From the NCBI RefSeq assembly GCF_022815605.1, contig NZ_JALGRP010000002.1, positions 186,001 to 250,000 of the forward strand: DNA of 64,000 nucleotides, in the 5' to 3' direction. Both the position numbers and the translations under genes were made by a program. Origin of the DNA: Microbacterium sp. VKM Ac-2923. GTDB lineage: Bacteria; Actinomycetota; Actinomycetes; Actinomycetales; Microbacteriaceae. Each line of letters starts with the position of its first letter. Position 1 is the first letter of the stretch. The notes under the pieces were generated by a model, which did not search any database, was not told the DNA's origin, and saw only the letters and a list, made by a program, of their open reading frames with translations. This document shows, piece after piece, positions 34,995 through 44,123 of the stretch.

Positions 34995-36766
34995 CGTTCA
35001 CGCCGCCGGCATCCTTCACCACTCGTCCGACCCTGCGGGGGACCTTCGGCATGTCCGCGTCCACGCACTGGACGGCGACGGCCACCGCGCAAGCGGTGCT
35101 CGAGCGCGGGGGCAACGCCTTCGACGCCGCCGTGGCCGCGGGGTTCGTGTTGCATCTGGTCGAGCCGCACCTGAACGGTCCCGGGGGCGACCTCGTCGCC
35201 CTCGTCCGACCGGCGGGGGCCGACGCTCCCGTGGTGCTGATGGGGCAGGGACCGGCTCCGGCGGCGGCGAGTATCGACCACTTCCGCTCACTGGGGCTCG
35301 ACCTGGTCCCCGGCGCAGGCGGACTCGCCGCGGCCGTCCCCGGCGCTGTCGACGCGTGGTTGCTGCTGTTGCGAGACCACGGCACGTGGGAACTCGCCGA
35401 GGTGCTCGCCTACGCCGTCGGCTACGCCCGCGACGGTCACCCGCTCGTCGCGGGGGCGGCCGCCACGATCGCCCGGGTCGCCGACCTGTTCCACGCCCAT
35501 TGGCCGACCTCGGCAGAACGATGGATGCCGTCGGGCTCGCCGCCCGCGCCCGATACGCTCACGCGCAATCCGGCCTGGGCGACGGTGCTGGACGCTCTCA
35601 TCCACGCGGGCGGCACGGATCGCGAGTCGCGCACCGAAGCGGCGCGGGTGCGGTGGATGACCGAGGTGCTGCCCGAGGCCGCGACGTTCCTCCGGCGCCC
35701 GCACCGTCATGCCGACGGCGGCGATCACCCCGGCATCCTGGATGCCGAAGACCTGAAGTCGTGGCGGGCGGGCTGGGAACCCGCGGAGACGGTGAGCTTT
35801 CGCGGCTGGGACGTCTTCAAGGCCGGCGTCTGGTCGCAGGGTCCGGCCCTGCTGCAGACGCTGCGGATGATCGAGGACGCCGACGACGAGCATCTCGATC
35901 CGGGGACGGCCGAGGGGGCGCACCTGCTCCTCGAAGCGCAGAAGCTCGCCTACGCCGACCGCGACGCGTGGTTCGGCGACACCGAGGAGGCCGTGGAGAT
36001 CGCGGCACTGCTCGACGACGACTACATCGCCGCCCGGCGTGCCCTCATCGGGCCCCGGGCATCGCCGGATCTTCGCCCGGGTGCCCCTGACGGTCGGCCT
36101 CCCGCTCTGCCGCCTCTGCGCACCGAAGCCGCGGTCGCCGACGGTTCGACGGGGGAACCGACGGTCGACCGCGCGGGTCAGACGCGCGGCGACACATGCC
36201 ACATCGACGTCATCGACCGGTGGGGGAACGCCGTCTCGGCGACCCCGTCCGGCGGGTGGCTGCAGTCCTCACCGACGGTCCCCGCGCTCGGGTTCTGTCT
36301 CGGCACGCGGCTGCAGGCGACGTGGCTGGTACCGGGTCGCGCCGCATCGCTGACCCCCGGACGACGGCCCCGCACGACGCTGACCCCGACCCTGTTGACG
36401 CGGGGTAAGGAAGTGATCGCGATGGGCTCACCCGGCGGCGATCAGCAGGACCACTGGCAGCTGCCCGTGATGCTTCGGATGCTGGTCGGCGGCTACTCCG
36501 CTCAGCAGGCGATCGACGCGCCCACGCTGAACACGACCGCGCTCATCGACTCGTTCTGGCCGCGCACGTGGGTGCCGGCGGGCGCGTCCGTAGAGGACCG
36601 CCTCGGTGACGCCGTCATCAGCGCGCTGGAGGCGCGGGGACACCGCGTGCGCCGGACGGGCGACTGGTCGCTCGGGCGCGTCACCGCCGTGGGGCGCGAC
36701 GCCGACGGCGTGCTGTGGGCGGCCGCCAACCCGCGAGGTGCGCAGGGGTACGCCGCCGGGCGCTGA
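34991..36766 (+). CDS. gamma-glutamyltransferase-family protein
   Basis: A 591-residue N-terminal nucleophile hydrolase of the gamma-glutamyltranspeptidase family. The large-subunit start GMSASTHWTATATAQAVLE and HLVEPHLNGPGGD are conserved; the autoprocessing and catalytic Thr is Thr402 in RGDTCHIDV, and GSPGGDQQ lies near 480. No signal peptide is seen, although many family members are exported; it may be a cytosolic acylase-like member. It is coupled to pepP by a 4-bp overlap. The substrate (glutathione-like thiol, ergothioneine precursor or cephalosporin-type amide) is not predictable. Confidence 0.88.
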   Translation: MTFTPPASFTTRPTLRGTFGMSASTHWTATATAQAVLERGGNAFDAAVAAGFVLHLVEPHLNGPGGDLVALVRPAGADAPVVLMGQGPAPAAASIDHFRSLGLDLVPGAGGLAAAVPGAVDAWLLLLRDHGTWELAEVLAYAVGYARDGHPLVAGAAATIARVADLFHAHWPTSAERWMPSGSPPAPDTLTRNPAWATVLDALIHAGGTDRESRTEAARVRWMTEVLPEAATFLRRPHRHADGGDHPGILDAEDLKSWRAGWEPAETVSFRGWDVFKAGVWSQGPALLQTLRMIEDADDEHLDPGTAEGAHLLLEAQKLAYADRDAWFGDTEEAVEIAALLDDDYIAARRALIGPRASPDLRPGAPDGRPPALPPLRTEAAVADGSTGEPTVDRAGQTRGDTCHIDVIDRWGNAVSATPSGGWLQSSPTVPALGFCLGTRLQATWLVPGRAASLTPGRRPRTTLTPTLLTRGKEVIAMGSPGGDQQDHWQLPVMLRMLVGGYSAQQAIDAPTLNTTALIDSFWPRTWVPAGASVEDRLGDAVISALEARGHRVRRTGDWSLGRVTAVGRDADGVLWAAANPRGAQGYAAGR

Positions 36767-36853
36767 CGGCGCGCGGGGACTCGGCTTCATGGCCCACGTC
36801 GACTTATCCACAGGCTCGAAACGCTCGGACGACCGGCTCACTAGCATTCCAGC

Positions 36854-37201
36854 ATGTCGTTTTCCGTACAGCCCGATGAGATCGTGGGCATCGCCGATCG
36901 CGTCCGTCTCGCCCTCGACGACATGCTCGAGCGCTCGAACGCACTGCGCGGCGCGGTCGATGCGCTGAGCGGCGCGCTCACCGGACTTTCGCCGGCACGA
37001 GCGGCGTTCCATCAGGTCGCCGGGGATCGGGCCGAACTTTCACGCGGCGTCGTCTCGCGTGGACGCGCCGTGGTCACCGCACTCCGATCGATCGTGCACA
37101 CCTACATCGCCGCGGACGACGACATGGCGGCCACGACGTCGCGCGTCGAGGCCGCGACGCCGTTCTTCGACCCGTCTCGATTCGGGCGGCGACCGCGATG
37201 A
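36854..37201 (+). CDS. small helical WXG100-like protein
   Basis: A 115-residue, nearly all-helical protein (MSFSVQPDEIVGIADRV...) with two long amphipathic helices and a proline/Arg C-terminus. It has no WXG motif, but its size, fold prediction and position directly upstream of a hydrolase with a WG-containing helical N-terminus resemble WXG100-like partner proteins. It overlaps the next gene by 4 bp (ATGA). An ordinary gap of 87 bp separates it from ggt, so it probably starts a new unit. Assignment as an export partner is inference. Confidence 0.7.
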   Translation: MSFSVQPDEIVGIADRVRLALDDMLERSNALRGAVDALSGALTGLSPARAAFHQVAGDRAELSRGVVSRGRAVVTALRSIVHTYIAADDDMAATTSRVEAATPFFDPSRFGRRPR

Positions 37202-38910
37202 CCCCCTCCCTCAGCGATATCCCCCCGTGCCCGGCCGACCCCCTTGAATTGCGCAGATTAGCCGCATCCGTCGACACCGCGAGCTCGGCAATGCGACTGT
37301 CGACCGACCACGCGCTGTTCACGTGGGGACTCCTGCCCGGGGTGTATCACGCACCCGAGGCGACGCCACTGCAGCAGACCATGCGGCTGCTCGGACCCGC
37401 CGCGAGCGAGATCGACACCGGACTGCGCGCAGCACGTGCGGCGATAGAGACGCTGGCCGATGATCTCGAGGTGGTCAACCGTCGACGCGACGCTCTAGTC
37501 GAGGGGGTTCGGCAGCACGCGGCAACCGCGGTCCTGGATCTCCCCGAGTCGATCGACCCCTTCGGTCGACGTCTCCGCGACGCCGCGGACGCCCAGCGAG
37601 AGGCCTCGTTCCGACGGGACTGCGCCGCGCTCGTCGAGGGATGGGATGCCGCGGCGAGCGCGTGCGTCACGGCCCTGCGCGCGATCCCCGACGTGCCGTG
37701 GGCGCTCGTGCGCGACTTCCCCATCGACGCCGCCGTCCTGACCGCGCCGTCGGTGTCGATCCTCGACGAGGCTGCCCTCCCGCTCCTCCAGCGCCTCGCC
37801 GGCGAGGACGCCGGGGGCGCGGCTCGGCTGCTGCGCGAGAACCCTCGGTGGGTCGCCATCATCAGGCGCGGACGGCCCGAGGCCGTCGCGGAGTGGTGGT
37901 CGCGCCTCCCGTCCGAGGCAGCCTCCGCGCTCGTCTCCGGCGTGCCCGCGCTGATCGGCAACCTCGACGGCGTCGGCCTCAGCGACCGCGTGGCGGCCAA
38001 CCGGGCCCGCGCCGCGGCGTACCTTTCGGGGCTGCGCGCGAAGCGCGACCGGGCGTTGGGCATACGCGGATCCATCGACACTCCCGGGTCTCGAGCCAAA
38101 CCCTCCGCCGGACTCGTCGGTCTCAACAGAGAGCTCGCCTACTTGGAGGCCGTCGCGGCCGGGCACAAGCAGCTCTACGCGTGGGACCCCCGCCACGGCT
38201 CGCTCATCGAGATGGCGGGCGACCCGTCCACCGCGAAGTCGGCGCTCTTCGTGGTGCCAGGCACGAACACGACGACCGACTCGTTCTACGGCGAGAATCC
38301 CGTCACCCGATTCGCGAACTGGCAGGCCGTCCAAGCTTCCGGAGCGGTGGTGTCGTTCACCGTGATGACCGGCCCGATGCCCCAGCTCAGCCCGCTGATG
38401 CTCGATGGACCACAACTCAACACCTTCGCTACGAAGAGGGCACCCGAGTACTCCGCCTTCATCCGAGGAGTCTCGGCCTCGCGCCCCGACCTCTGGACTA
38501 TGAGCTACGAGCACTCTTATGCGGGAGCGATCGGTAGTGCGGCCGAAAGCTACGGCGGAACGGTCGACGCGAGATTCATGGCCGCCGCCGTCGGGGCTGT
38601 CGGGCCGTACGTCCCCTCCCCCGACACGGCCTACTACGCGGCTCAAGGTCCAGACGACATTAATCGGTATTACGCCGGCCAACGCGTTGGGTACCTGGGC
38701 TTCGGCATCACGCCGGAGAGCTTCCCCGGGGTGGAGGTCGTCGATACCGGGCTCCCGGGTTTCGATCCGTGGAAACTCGCCGGAGCCTCTCCCCTCATCG
38801 TGAAGGACAGCATCGAGCATCACAACGCTCTGATGAGCGACGACGAAAAGGTGAACGGTCCTGTGCTCAAAGCAGTCCGGAGGATTCTGGCAAAGGAGAT
38901 CTACGAATGA
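37198..38910 (+). CDS. DUF1023-type alpha/beta hydrolase with helical N-terminal domain
   Basis: A 570-residue protein. Residues 1-150 form a helical region containing FTWGLLPGVYHAP, reminiscent of a WXG/LXG hairpin; residues about 290-530 are an alpha/beta hydrolase of the DUF1023 type, with LFVVPGTNTTTDSF and the nucleophile Ser440 in YEHSYAGAIGSA. Typical members read GHSYGS, so both flanking Gly residues differ. No signal peptide is present, as expected if it is exported by a non-Sec route, or simply cytoplasmic. It is coupled to the upstream small protein and to the downstream lipoprotein by 4-bp overlaps. Confidence 0.78.
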   Translation: MTPSLSDIPPCPADPLELRRLAASVDTASSAMRLSTDHALFTWGLLPGVYHAPEATPLQQTMRLLGPAASEIDTGLRAARAAIETLADDLEVVNRRRDALVEGVRQHAATAVLDLPESIDPFGRRLRDAADAQREASFRRDCAALVEGWDAAASACVTALRAIPDVPWALVRDFPIDAAVLTAPSVSILDEAALPLLQRLAGEDAGGAARLLRENPRWVAIIRRGRPEAVAEWWSRLPSEAASALVSGVPALIGNLDGVGLSDRVAANRARAAAYLSGLRAKRDRALGIRGSIDTPGSRAKPSAGLVGLNRELAYLEAVAAGHKQLYAWDPRHGSLIEMAGDPSTAKSALFVVPGTNTTTDSFYGENPVTRFANWQAVQASGAVVSFTVMTGPMPQLSPLMLDGPQLNTFATKRAPEYSAFIRGVSASRPDLWTMSYEHSYAGAIGSAAESYGGTVDARFMAAAVGAVGPYVPSPDTAYYAAQGPDDINRYYAGQRVGYLGFGITPESFPGVEVVDTGLPGFDPWKLAGASPLIVKDSIEHHNALMSDDEKVNGPVLKAVRRILAKEIYE

Positions 38911-39437
38911 AGCGCTCGGCGTCTGTCGCAATCGCTCTTGCAGCAATAGCTACGTTGGCTGGGTGCTCAACCGGCGAACCTACCTATGCGCAGGTCCGCC
39001 ATGAAACGATCGCGGCGCTGACGACGATCGTTGATCTGATTCCAGACCCCCGGGACGTCGACACCGGGGAAGAACAAGATCCATACGGCTGCTCTGACGC
39101 GCTTCTCGTCTCACAAGGCACGGGATGGTTCTACACCGGACACTGGACCGCCGAGGTCCCTCCGACCTTCGATGTCGCGGCATTCATCGACGCTCTGCCC
39201 ACCACCCTGGGCGACGGATGGAAGCAGGAGGACCTCGGCATCGATGTGAACTTCGCCGCGGTCGATCTCGTCCAAGAGTCCACCGGTGTGAGCATCGCTG
39301 TCGAAGATCACTCGGTGGATGCGCGGCGGGTGATCGATGTCCTCGCCATCTCCCGCTGCGGCATCCTGAGCGACCATGACCGATCGCCGACGCCAATTGC
39401 TTCGAAGTCGCCGAGTCCGGCCCGCTATAAGCATTGA
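38907..39437 (+). CDS. lipoprotein of the hydrolase cassette
   Basis: A 176-residue lipoprotein: signal peptide with lipobox LAGC (Cys20), then a mixed domain with two further cysteines (YGCSDALL and SRCGILSD) that could form a disulfide outside the cell. No family recognised. It overlaps the hydrolase gene by 4 bp, with RBS AAAGGAG upstream. GC content falls here and in the last part of the hydrolase compared with the neighbours, a mild sign of transfer. Candidate roles are immunity factor or accessory to the hydrolase; neither is shown. Confidence 0.75.
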   Translation: MKRSASVAIALAAIATLAGCSTGEPTYAQVRHETIAALTTIVDLIPDPRDVDTGEEQDPYGCSDALLVSQGTGWFYTGHWTAEVPPTFDVAAFIDALPTTLGDGWKQEDLGIDVNFAAVDLVQESTGVSIAVEDHSVDARRVIDVLAISRCGILSDHDRSPTPIASKSPSPARYKH

Positions 39438-39462
39438 GGCGCGCCTGGACTCGGCGCTCCCT

Positions 39463-40131
39463 TCACGCTCCGCGCGCGAACTCCCCCACCACCGGCGCGA
39501 GACCCGCGCCGATCTCGAGCGCCGGCCGTCGCGCGCCCTTCACCTCGAAGGAGTGGTTCCCACCGACGATCCAGTGCACGCGAGCGTCCTGGCACGAGGC
39601 CACCACGTCACCGAACTGCTCGCGCGGGTGGATGAACGGGTCGTTCTCCCCCTCGACGAACAGCTGCGGGATCGCAATCGCGGGCAGATGCTCGCTCCTC
39701 GGCTTGTCCGGACGTCCGGGCGGATGCAGCGGATAGCCCAGATACGCCAGCGCGGAGGGGGCGATGGCTCCTTCGGAGCACGCAACGGACGCCATCCGCC
39801 CGCCGTAGGACTTCCCCGCGGCCGTCCACGGTCCGGGCGCCTCCGCAGCGAGCCAGGCCTGGACCCCTGTCCAGGTCTCGACCGCGCGGGCGGCGGGTCC
39901 GGGCATTCGTCGTCCCGCCTCGACGTAGGGGAAGACGAAGCGGAGCACCGACACGCCGTCCGCGACGAGCGCGTCGGCCAGTCCGGCCAAGAAGGGGTGT
40001 TCCATGCCGGCTCCGGCCCCGTGAGCGAGGGCGACCGTCGCCGTCGAAGAGACCGCCCGCGACCACAACCCCGACACGTCGGAGTTTCCCGCCTGCGAAG
40101 CGACGGCGATGCGAACGGACTCTGCGCTCAC
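39463..40131 (-). CDS. alpha/beta hydrolase (dienelactone-hydrolase/Tex30-like)
   Basis: A 222-residue single-domain hydrolase of the KANL3/Tex30-like branch: VALAHGAGAGMEHPFL (about 33-48), nucleophile region AAGKSYGGRMAS (about 103-114), FVEGENDPF (acid) and GGNHSFEV (His). No secretion signal. Substrate unknown. The GTG at 40131 overlaps the stop of the stress-protein gene upstream by 4 bp, so the two are co-transcribed. Confidence 0.85.
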   Translation of the reverse strand: MSAESVRIAVASQAGNSDVSGLWSRAVSSTATVALAHGAGAGMEHPFLAGLADALVADGVSVLRFVFPYVEAGRRMPGPAARAVETWTGVQAWLAAEAPGPWTAAGKSYGGRMASVACSEGAIAPSALAYLGYPLHPPGRPDKPRSEHLPAIAIPQLFVEGENDPFIHPREQFGDVVASCQDARVHWIVGGNHSFEVKGARRPALEIGAGLAPVVGEFARGA

Positions 40132-41039
40132 CGTTCCCTGGCGGCAGGGTCGCCGTCGTCGGTCCCGGAATCGCGAGAGCCGGAACCCTGGTCCCCTTGC
40201 GGAGTCGGCGCGACGCGCTCACCGTAACGGGGCGGATCGTCGTCGGTGGCGACCGGCGTCACCACGGGGGCGGGAGGCCGCGGCGGCGCCGCCGGTGCCG
40301 CGCCGCTCGGCGTCACACGCTCCCCGTATCGAGGCGGCTCGCCGTCGGCCGCGGGCGTCTGACCCGTCGGGCGCGCGGGAGCGACCGGCGCGTCGTGACC
40401 CGGCGTCACGCGCTCCCCGTAGCGAGGCGGCTCAGCGTCGACGGCGGGCGCCGCACCGGGCGGCCGCACCGGGGCCGCGGGGGCTTCCCCGCGCGTCGTC
40501 GAACGCTCGCCGTACTGCGGCGGCGCCGCATCCGTCGAGGCGGGACGCGAGACGACCGTGCGCGAAGAACCCGCCGGGCCGATGAGTCCCCGCGCCTTCT
40601 GTACACTCGTCGCAGCGACGCAGACGTCGTAATGGTCCGCGGCGACCTGCATCACCGAGGCGAAGTCGCGGCGGCGGCGCACGATCGAGTAGGTGCCGAG
40701 GCTGAGCAGCATCCCGAGGGCCATGCCCACCAGCAGCACACCGATGAAGGCGGAGATCTGCGCGGTGGGCGTGCCGAGCACGAAGATGAACGCGAAGAGC
40801 AGACCCAGCATGAGGCCGTTGAGGGCGCCGGAGCGGGCGGCCGTGGCGTAACCGAGCTTCCCGGTGATGCGTTCGATGGAACGCAGGCCCGATCCGACGA
40901 TGGCGATGTCTCGCGCGGGCACCTCGCCGGCGATCAGCGACGAGACGGTCTTCTGCGCCTGCTCGTAGGTCGGGAACGACGCGACCTTCTCACCGACCTC
41001 GTCGCGGCCGGCCCCCGGACGCTGCGCGAACATACTCAT
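40128..41039 (-). CDS. general stress protein with repeat-bearing tail
   Basis: A 303-residue protein with an N-terminal YflT/general-stress-protein-17M-type domain (SFPTYEQAQKTVSSLIAGEV, about 22-41) and two membrane helices (about 72-90 and 95-115). The C-terminal half is Pro/Ala-rich with four copies of a PP(R/Q)YGER(V/S)TP-type motif spaced 25-35 residues apart. The repeat resembles the short PPRYG segment common in related proteins, here multiplied. Topology suggests the tail is cytoplasmic. Function unknown, likely in membrane stress or permeability. Confidence 0.82.
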   Translation of the reverse strand: MSMFAQRPGAGRDEVGEKVASFPTYEQAQKTVSSLIAGEVPARDIAIVGSGLRSIERITGKLGYATAARSGALNGLMLGLLFAFIFVLGTPTAQISAFIGVLLVGMALGMLLSLGTYSIVRRRRDFASVMQVAADHYDVCVAATSVQKARGLIGPAGSSRTVVSRPASTDAAPPQYGERSTTRGEAPAAPVRPPGAAPAVDAEPPRYGERVTPGHDAPVAPARPTGQTPAADGEPPRYGERVTPSGAAPAAPPRPPAPVVTPVATDDDPPRYGERVAPTPQGDQGSGSRDSGTDDGDPAARER

Positions 41040-41110
41040 TTCATCATCCTGTCACGCGCACCTGAGCCGTTCCGAGGTGTTGCGCATGAGGTGCGGACTA
41101 CGCTGGACCG

Positions 41111-42430
41111 GTGAGCACGCAGAGGGTATTCGTCGCCCGCTTGGCGGGCTGCACGGTGTTCGACCCGGCGGGAGACCGTCTGGGCAAGGTACGCGACGTC
41201 GTGGTGATCTACCGCGCGTCGGCGGCGCCGCGCGTCGTGGGGCTCGTCATCGAGATCCCCGGACGCCGACATGTGTTCGTGTCCATCGGACGCGTCACCT
41301 CCATCCAGGCGGGCCAGGTCATCACGACCGGCCTGATCAACGTGCGCCGCTTCCAGCAGCGCGGCGGCGAAGTGCGCGTGATGGCCGAGATGCTCGGTCG
41401 CCGCGTGAGCCTCGTCGACGGCTCGGGCACCGCCGTCATCGAGGACGTCGCGATCGAGCGCAACCGCCTCGGGGAGTGGGACGTGGGGCAGCTGTTCCTG
41501 CGCCGTCCGCGCACGAGCGCATCGCCGTTCGCGAAGGGGGCGACGACGTTCGCCGCGTGGGGCGAGGTCCGCGAGAACCAGACGCCCGGTGAGGCCCAAT
41601 CCGCCGAGCAACTGGTCGCCACGTACTCCGAGCTCAAGCCGGCCGACCTCGCCAACACGCTGCTCGACCTGCCCGAGGAGCGCCTCATCGAGGTCGCCGA
41701 GGAGCTCAGCGACGACCGCTTGGCCGATGCGCTCGAAGAGATGCCCGAAGACGAGCAGGTGCACATCCTCGAGCAGCTGGGCGACGAGCGCGCCGCGGAC
41801 ATCCTGGATGCCATGGAGCCCGACGACGCCGCCGACCTCCTGGGCCAGCTGCCCGAATCGCGCTCCGAGCAGCTCCTCGAGCTCATGGAGCCCGAAGAGG
41901 CCGACGACGTGCGCGCCCTGCTGCAGTACGGGCCCGACACCGCGGGCGGTCTGATGACGCCCGAGCCCATCGTATTGTCGGCGGATGCCACCGTCGCCGA
42001 GGCCCTGGCCCTCATCCGTCGTCACGAGCTGCACCCCGCCCTGGCGGCATCCGTGTTCATCACCCTGCCGCCGTACGAGACACCCACGGGCCGCCTCCTC
42101 GGCACGGTGCACTTCCAGCGGATGCTGCGCTACCCGCCCCACGAGCGGCTCGGCACAATCATCGACGACACGCTGGAGCCGGTACCCGCCGACGCCACGG
42201 CCGCCGAGGTCGCACGCCTGCTCGCCAGCTACAACCTCGTCTCGCTCCCCGTCGTCGACCAGGCCCACCGTCTGGTCGGCTGCGTCAGCGTCGACGACGT
42301 GCTCGACTACCTGTTGCCCGATGACTGGCGCACGCACGACGGCGACGATCCGCGGCCGCGGACGACGTCCCGGACGCCGGCGACGGCGAGCATCCCGAAG
42401 ATCACCACCCAGACCCCGAGGAGGCGCTGA
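41111..42430 (+). CDS. PRC-barrel/MgtE-N/CBS-domain protein without transporter part
   Basis: A 439-residue soluble protein: two PRC-barrel-like segments (about 5-130), the acidic superhelical MgtE N-terminal domain (about 165-275, with GDERAADILDAMEPDDAADL) and a CBS pair (about 285-415). MgtE magnesium channels have these sensor domains before five membrane helices, but no helix follows here. It may sense Mg2+ or nucleotides for another transporter. The M. tuberculosis counterpart is Rv1232c. The GTG at 41111 follows a short gap and the stop overlaps the DUF1003 ATG by one base. Confidence 0.88.
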   Translation: MSTQRVFVARLAGCTVFDPAGDRLGKVRDVVVIYRASAAPRVVGLVIEIPGRRHVFVSIGRVTSIQAGQVITTGLINVRRFQQRGGEVRVMAEMLGRRVSLVDGSGTAVIEDVAIERNRLGEWDVGQLFLRRPRTSASPFAKGATTFAAWGEVRENQTPGEAQSAEQLVATYSELKPADLANTLLDLPEERLIEVAEELSDDRLADALEEMPEDEQVHILEQLGDERAADILDAMEPDDAADLLGQLPESRSEQLLELMEPEEADDVRALLQYGPDTAGGLMTPEPIVLSADATVAEALALIRRHELHPALAASVFITLPPYETPTGRLLGTVHFQRMLRYPPHERLGTIIDDTLEPVPADATAAEVARLLASYNLVSLPVVDQAHRLVGCVSVDDVLDYLLPDDWRTHDGDDPRPRTTSRTPATASIPKITTQTPRRR

Positions 42431-42957
42431 TGGCACGCACCAACCGATTGCCCGCTCTCGACGCCCCGCGCGGGCGCACGGGCATGCTCGCGCCCCGCGC
42501 TCCCCAGCCCTCGCGCGACCGGTTCGGACGCTTCACCGAGTGGGTGGCCCGCGCCATGGGCACCCCCGCGTTCCTGCTGATGCTGAGCCTGTTCTGCGTG
42601 GTGTGGATGGCGTGGAACTCTCTCGCGCCCGACGAACTGCGCTTCGACTCCGCCGCGATCGGCTTCACGGCCCTCACGCTGGTGCTGTCGCTGCAGGCGT
42701 CGTACGCCGCGCCGCTGATCCTGCTGGCGCAGAACCGTCAGGACGACCGCGACCGCGTGCAGATCGAGCAGGACCGTCAGCGGTCCGAGCGCAATCTCGC
42801 CGACACCGAATACCTGGCTCGCGAGATCGTCGCGCTGCGCATGGCCATCCGCGATCTGACCGACGAGGTCATCACGAAGGACACGCTGCGCGCCGAGCTG
42901 AAGGCCACCCTCGAACGCCTCGACGAACACGACGAGACCTCGCGGGTCACCCCGTGA
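42430..42957 (+). CDS. DUF1003-family membrane protein
   Basis: A 175-residue protein with two membrane helices (about 47-64 and 78-96) ending in LILLAQNRQDDRDRVQIEQD, the signature of DUF1003. A coiled-coil-like cytoplasmic tail follows. Function unknown. It is translationally coupled to the MgtE-N/CBS protein (TGATG) and to the Mrp ATPase (GTGA), a conserved trio that hints at a common role in metal handling. Confidence 0.9.
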   Translation: MARTNRLPALDAPRGRTGMLAPRAPQPSRDRFGRFTEWVARAMGTPAFLLMLSLFCVVWMAWNSLAPDELRFDSAAIGFTALTLVLSLQASYAAPLILLAQNRQDDRDRVQIEQDRQRSERNLADTEYLAREIVALRMAIRDLTDEVITKDTLRAELKATLERLDEHDETSRVTP

Positions 42958-44102
42958 CCGACCCGCTCACCGGCCGGGTGCGCGCGGCGGTCTCCGCCGT
43001 GACCGATCCGGAGCTCCGGCGTCCACTGGGCGATCTCGACATGGTGCGAGGCATCGCCGTCGACGACGGTGTGGCCGCGGTCGGTATAGCGCTGACGATC
43101 GTCGGGTGCCCGGCCGCCGACCGCATCGAACGCGAGGTCAGGGATGCCGCGGCCTCGGTCTCCGGCATCCACTCCGTCGACGTGACGGTCGGTGTCATGT
43201 CGCCCGACGAGCGCAGGAGCCTGACCGAGAAACTCCGCGGCGGACGCGCGAAGCGGGAGATGCCCTTCGGTCCCGACTCGCTCACCCGGGTGATCGCGGT
43301 GACCAGCGGTAAAGGCGGCGTCGGCAAGTCGACCGTCACCGCGAACCTCGCCGTGGCCCTCGCGGCCCGCGGGTTGCGAGTCGGACTCGTGGATGCCGAC
43401 GTGCACGGCTTTTCGATCCCGGGTCTGCTCGGCCTGGTCGACGCCGACGGTCTGCCGCCCGCGCCGACGAAGCTCGACGATCTCATCCTCCCGCCCGTCG
43501 CGTACGGCGTGAAGGTCATCTCGATCGGGATGTTCCTGCGCCGCCCGGGAGAAGACGCCGCGGGCGCCGTCGCGTGGCGCGGTCCGATGCTGCACCGCAC
43601 CGTGCAGCAATTCCTCACCGACGTGTTCTTCGGCGACCTCGACGTGCTGTTGCTCGACATGCCCCCGGGTACGGGCGACGTGGCGATCTCGGTCGGCCAG
43701 CTCCTCCCCCACGCCGACGTGCTCGTCGTGACCACCCCGCAGGCCGCGGCGGCCGACGTGGCCGTCCGATCGGGGCTGGTGGCGCGCCAGACGGGTCAGC
43801 GCCCGATCGGCGTGATCGAGAACATGGCCGCCATGACCCTGCCCGACGGGACGGTGCTCGACCTGTTCGGCGCCGGCGGGGGCGAGGCCGTGGCTCGTGC
43901 GCTGTCGACGCAGGGCAACGAGGTGCCCCTGCTGGCATCCGTTCCCCTGAGTACGGCCCTGCGGACGGGAGGCGACGACGGACGCCCCGTGGTCATCGCT
44001 CAGCCCGACGATCCGGCCGCCCGCGCGATCGAGGCCGCCGCGGCCGCTCTGGCCGTGCGCCCCCGCGGTCTCGCCGGCAAGCCGCTCCCCCTCGGCGTCT
44101 GA
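42954..44102 (+). CDS. mrp: Mrp/NBP35-family Fe-S cluster carrier ATPase
   Basis: A 382-residue P-loop NTPase with an N-terminal DUF59 domain (about 5-80) and the Mrp core: AVTSGKGGVGKST (about 117-129), VDADVHGFSIPGLLG and LLLDMPPGTGDVAISV. Mrp proteins load or deliver Fe-S clusters; the usual C-terminal CxxC bridging motif is not visible here, so cluster binding is uncertain. Start is the GTG at 42954. Followed by 254 bp of repeats before tatB. Confidence 0.9.
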   Translation: MTDPLTGRVRAAVSAVTDPELRRPLGDLDMVRGIAVDDGVAAVGIALTIVGCPAADRIEREVRDAAASVSGIHSVDVTVGVMSPDERRSLTEKLRGGRAKREMPFGPDSLTRVIAVTSGKGGVGKSTVTANLAVALAARGLRVGLVDADVHGFSIPGLLGLVDADGLPPAPTKLDDLILPPVAYGVKVISIGMFLRRPGEDAAGAVAWRGPMLHRTVQQFLTDVFFGDLDVLLLDMPPGTGDVAISVGQLLPHADVLVVTTPQAAAADVAVRSGLVARQTGQRPIGVIENMAAMTLPDGTVLDLFGAGGGEAVARALSTQGNEVPLLASVPLSTALRTGGDDGRPVVIAQPDDPAARAIEAAAAALAVRPRGLAGKPLPLGV

Positions 44103-44123
44103 GACCATCCCGACCTGTTCCCC

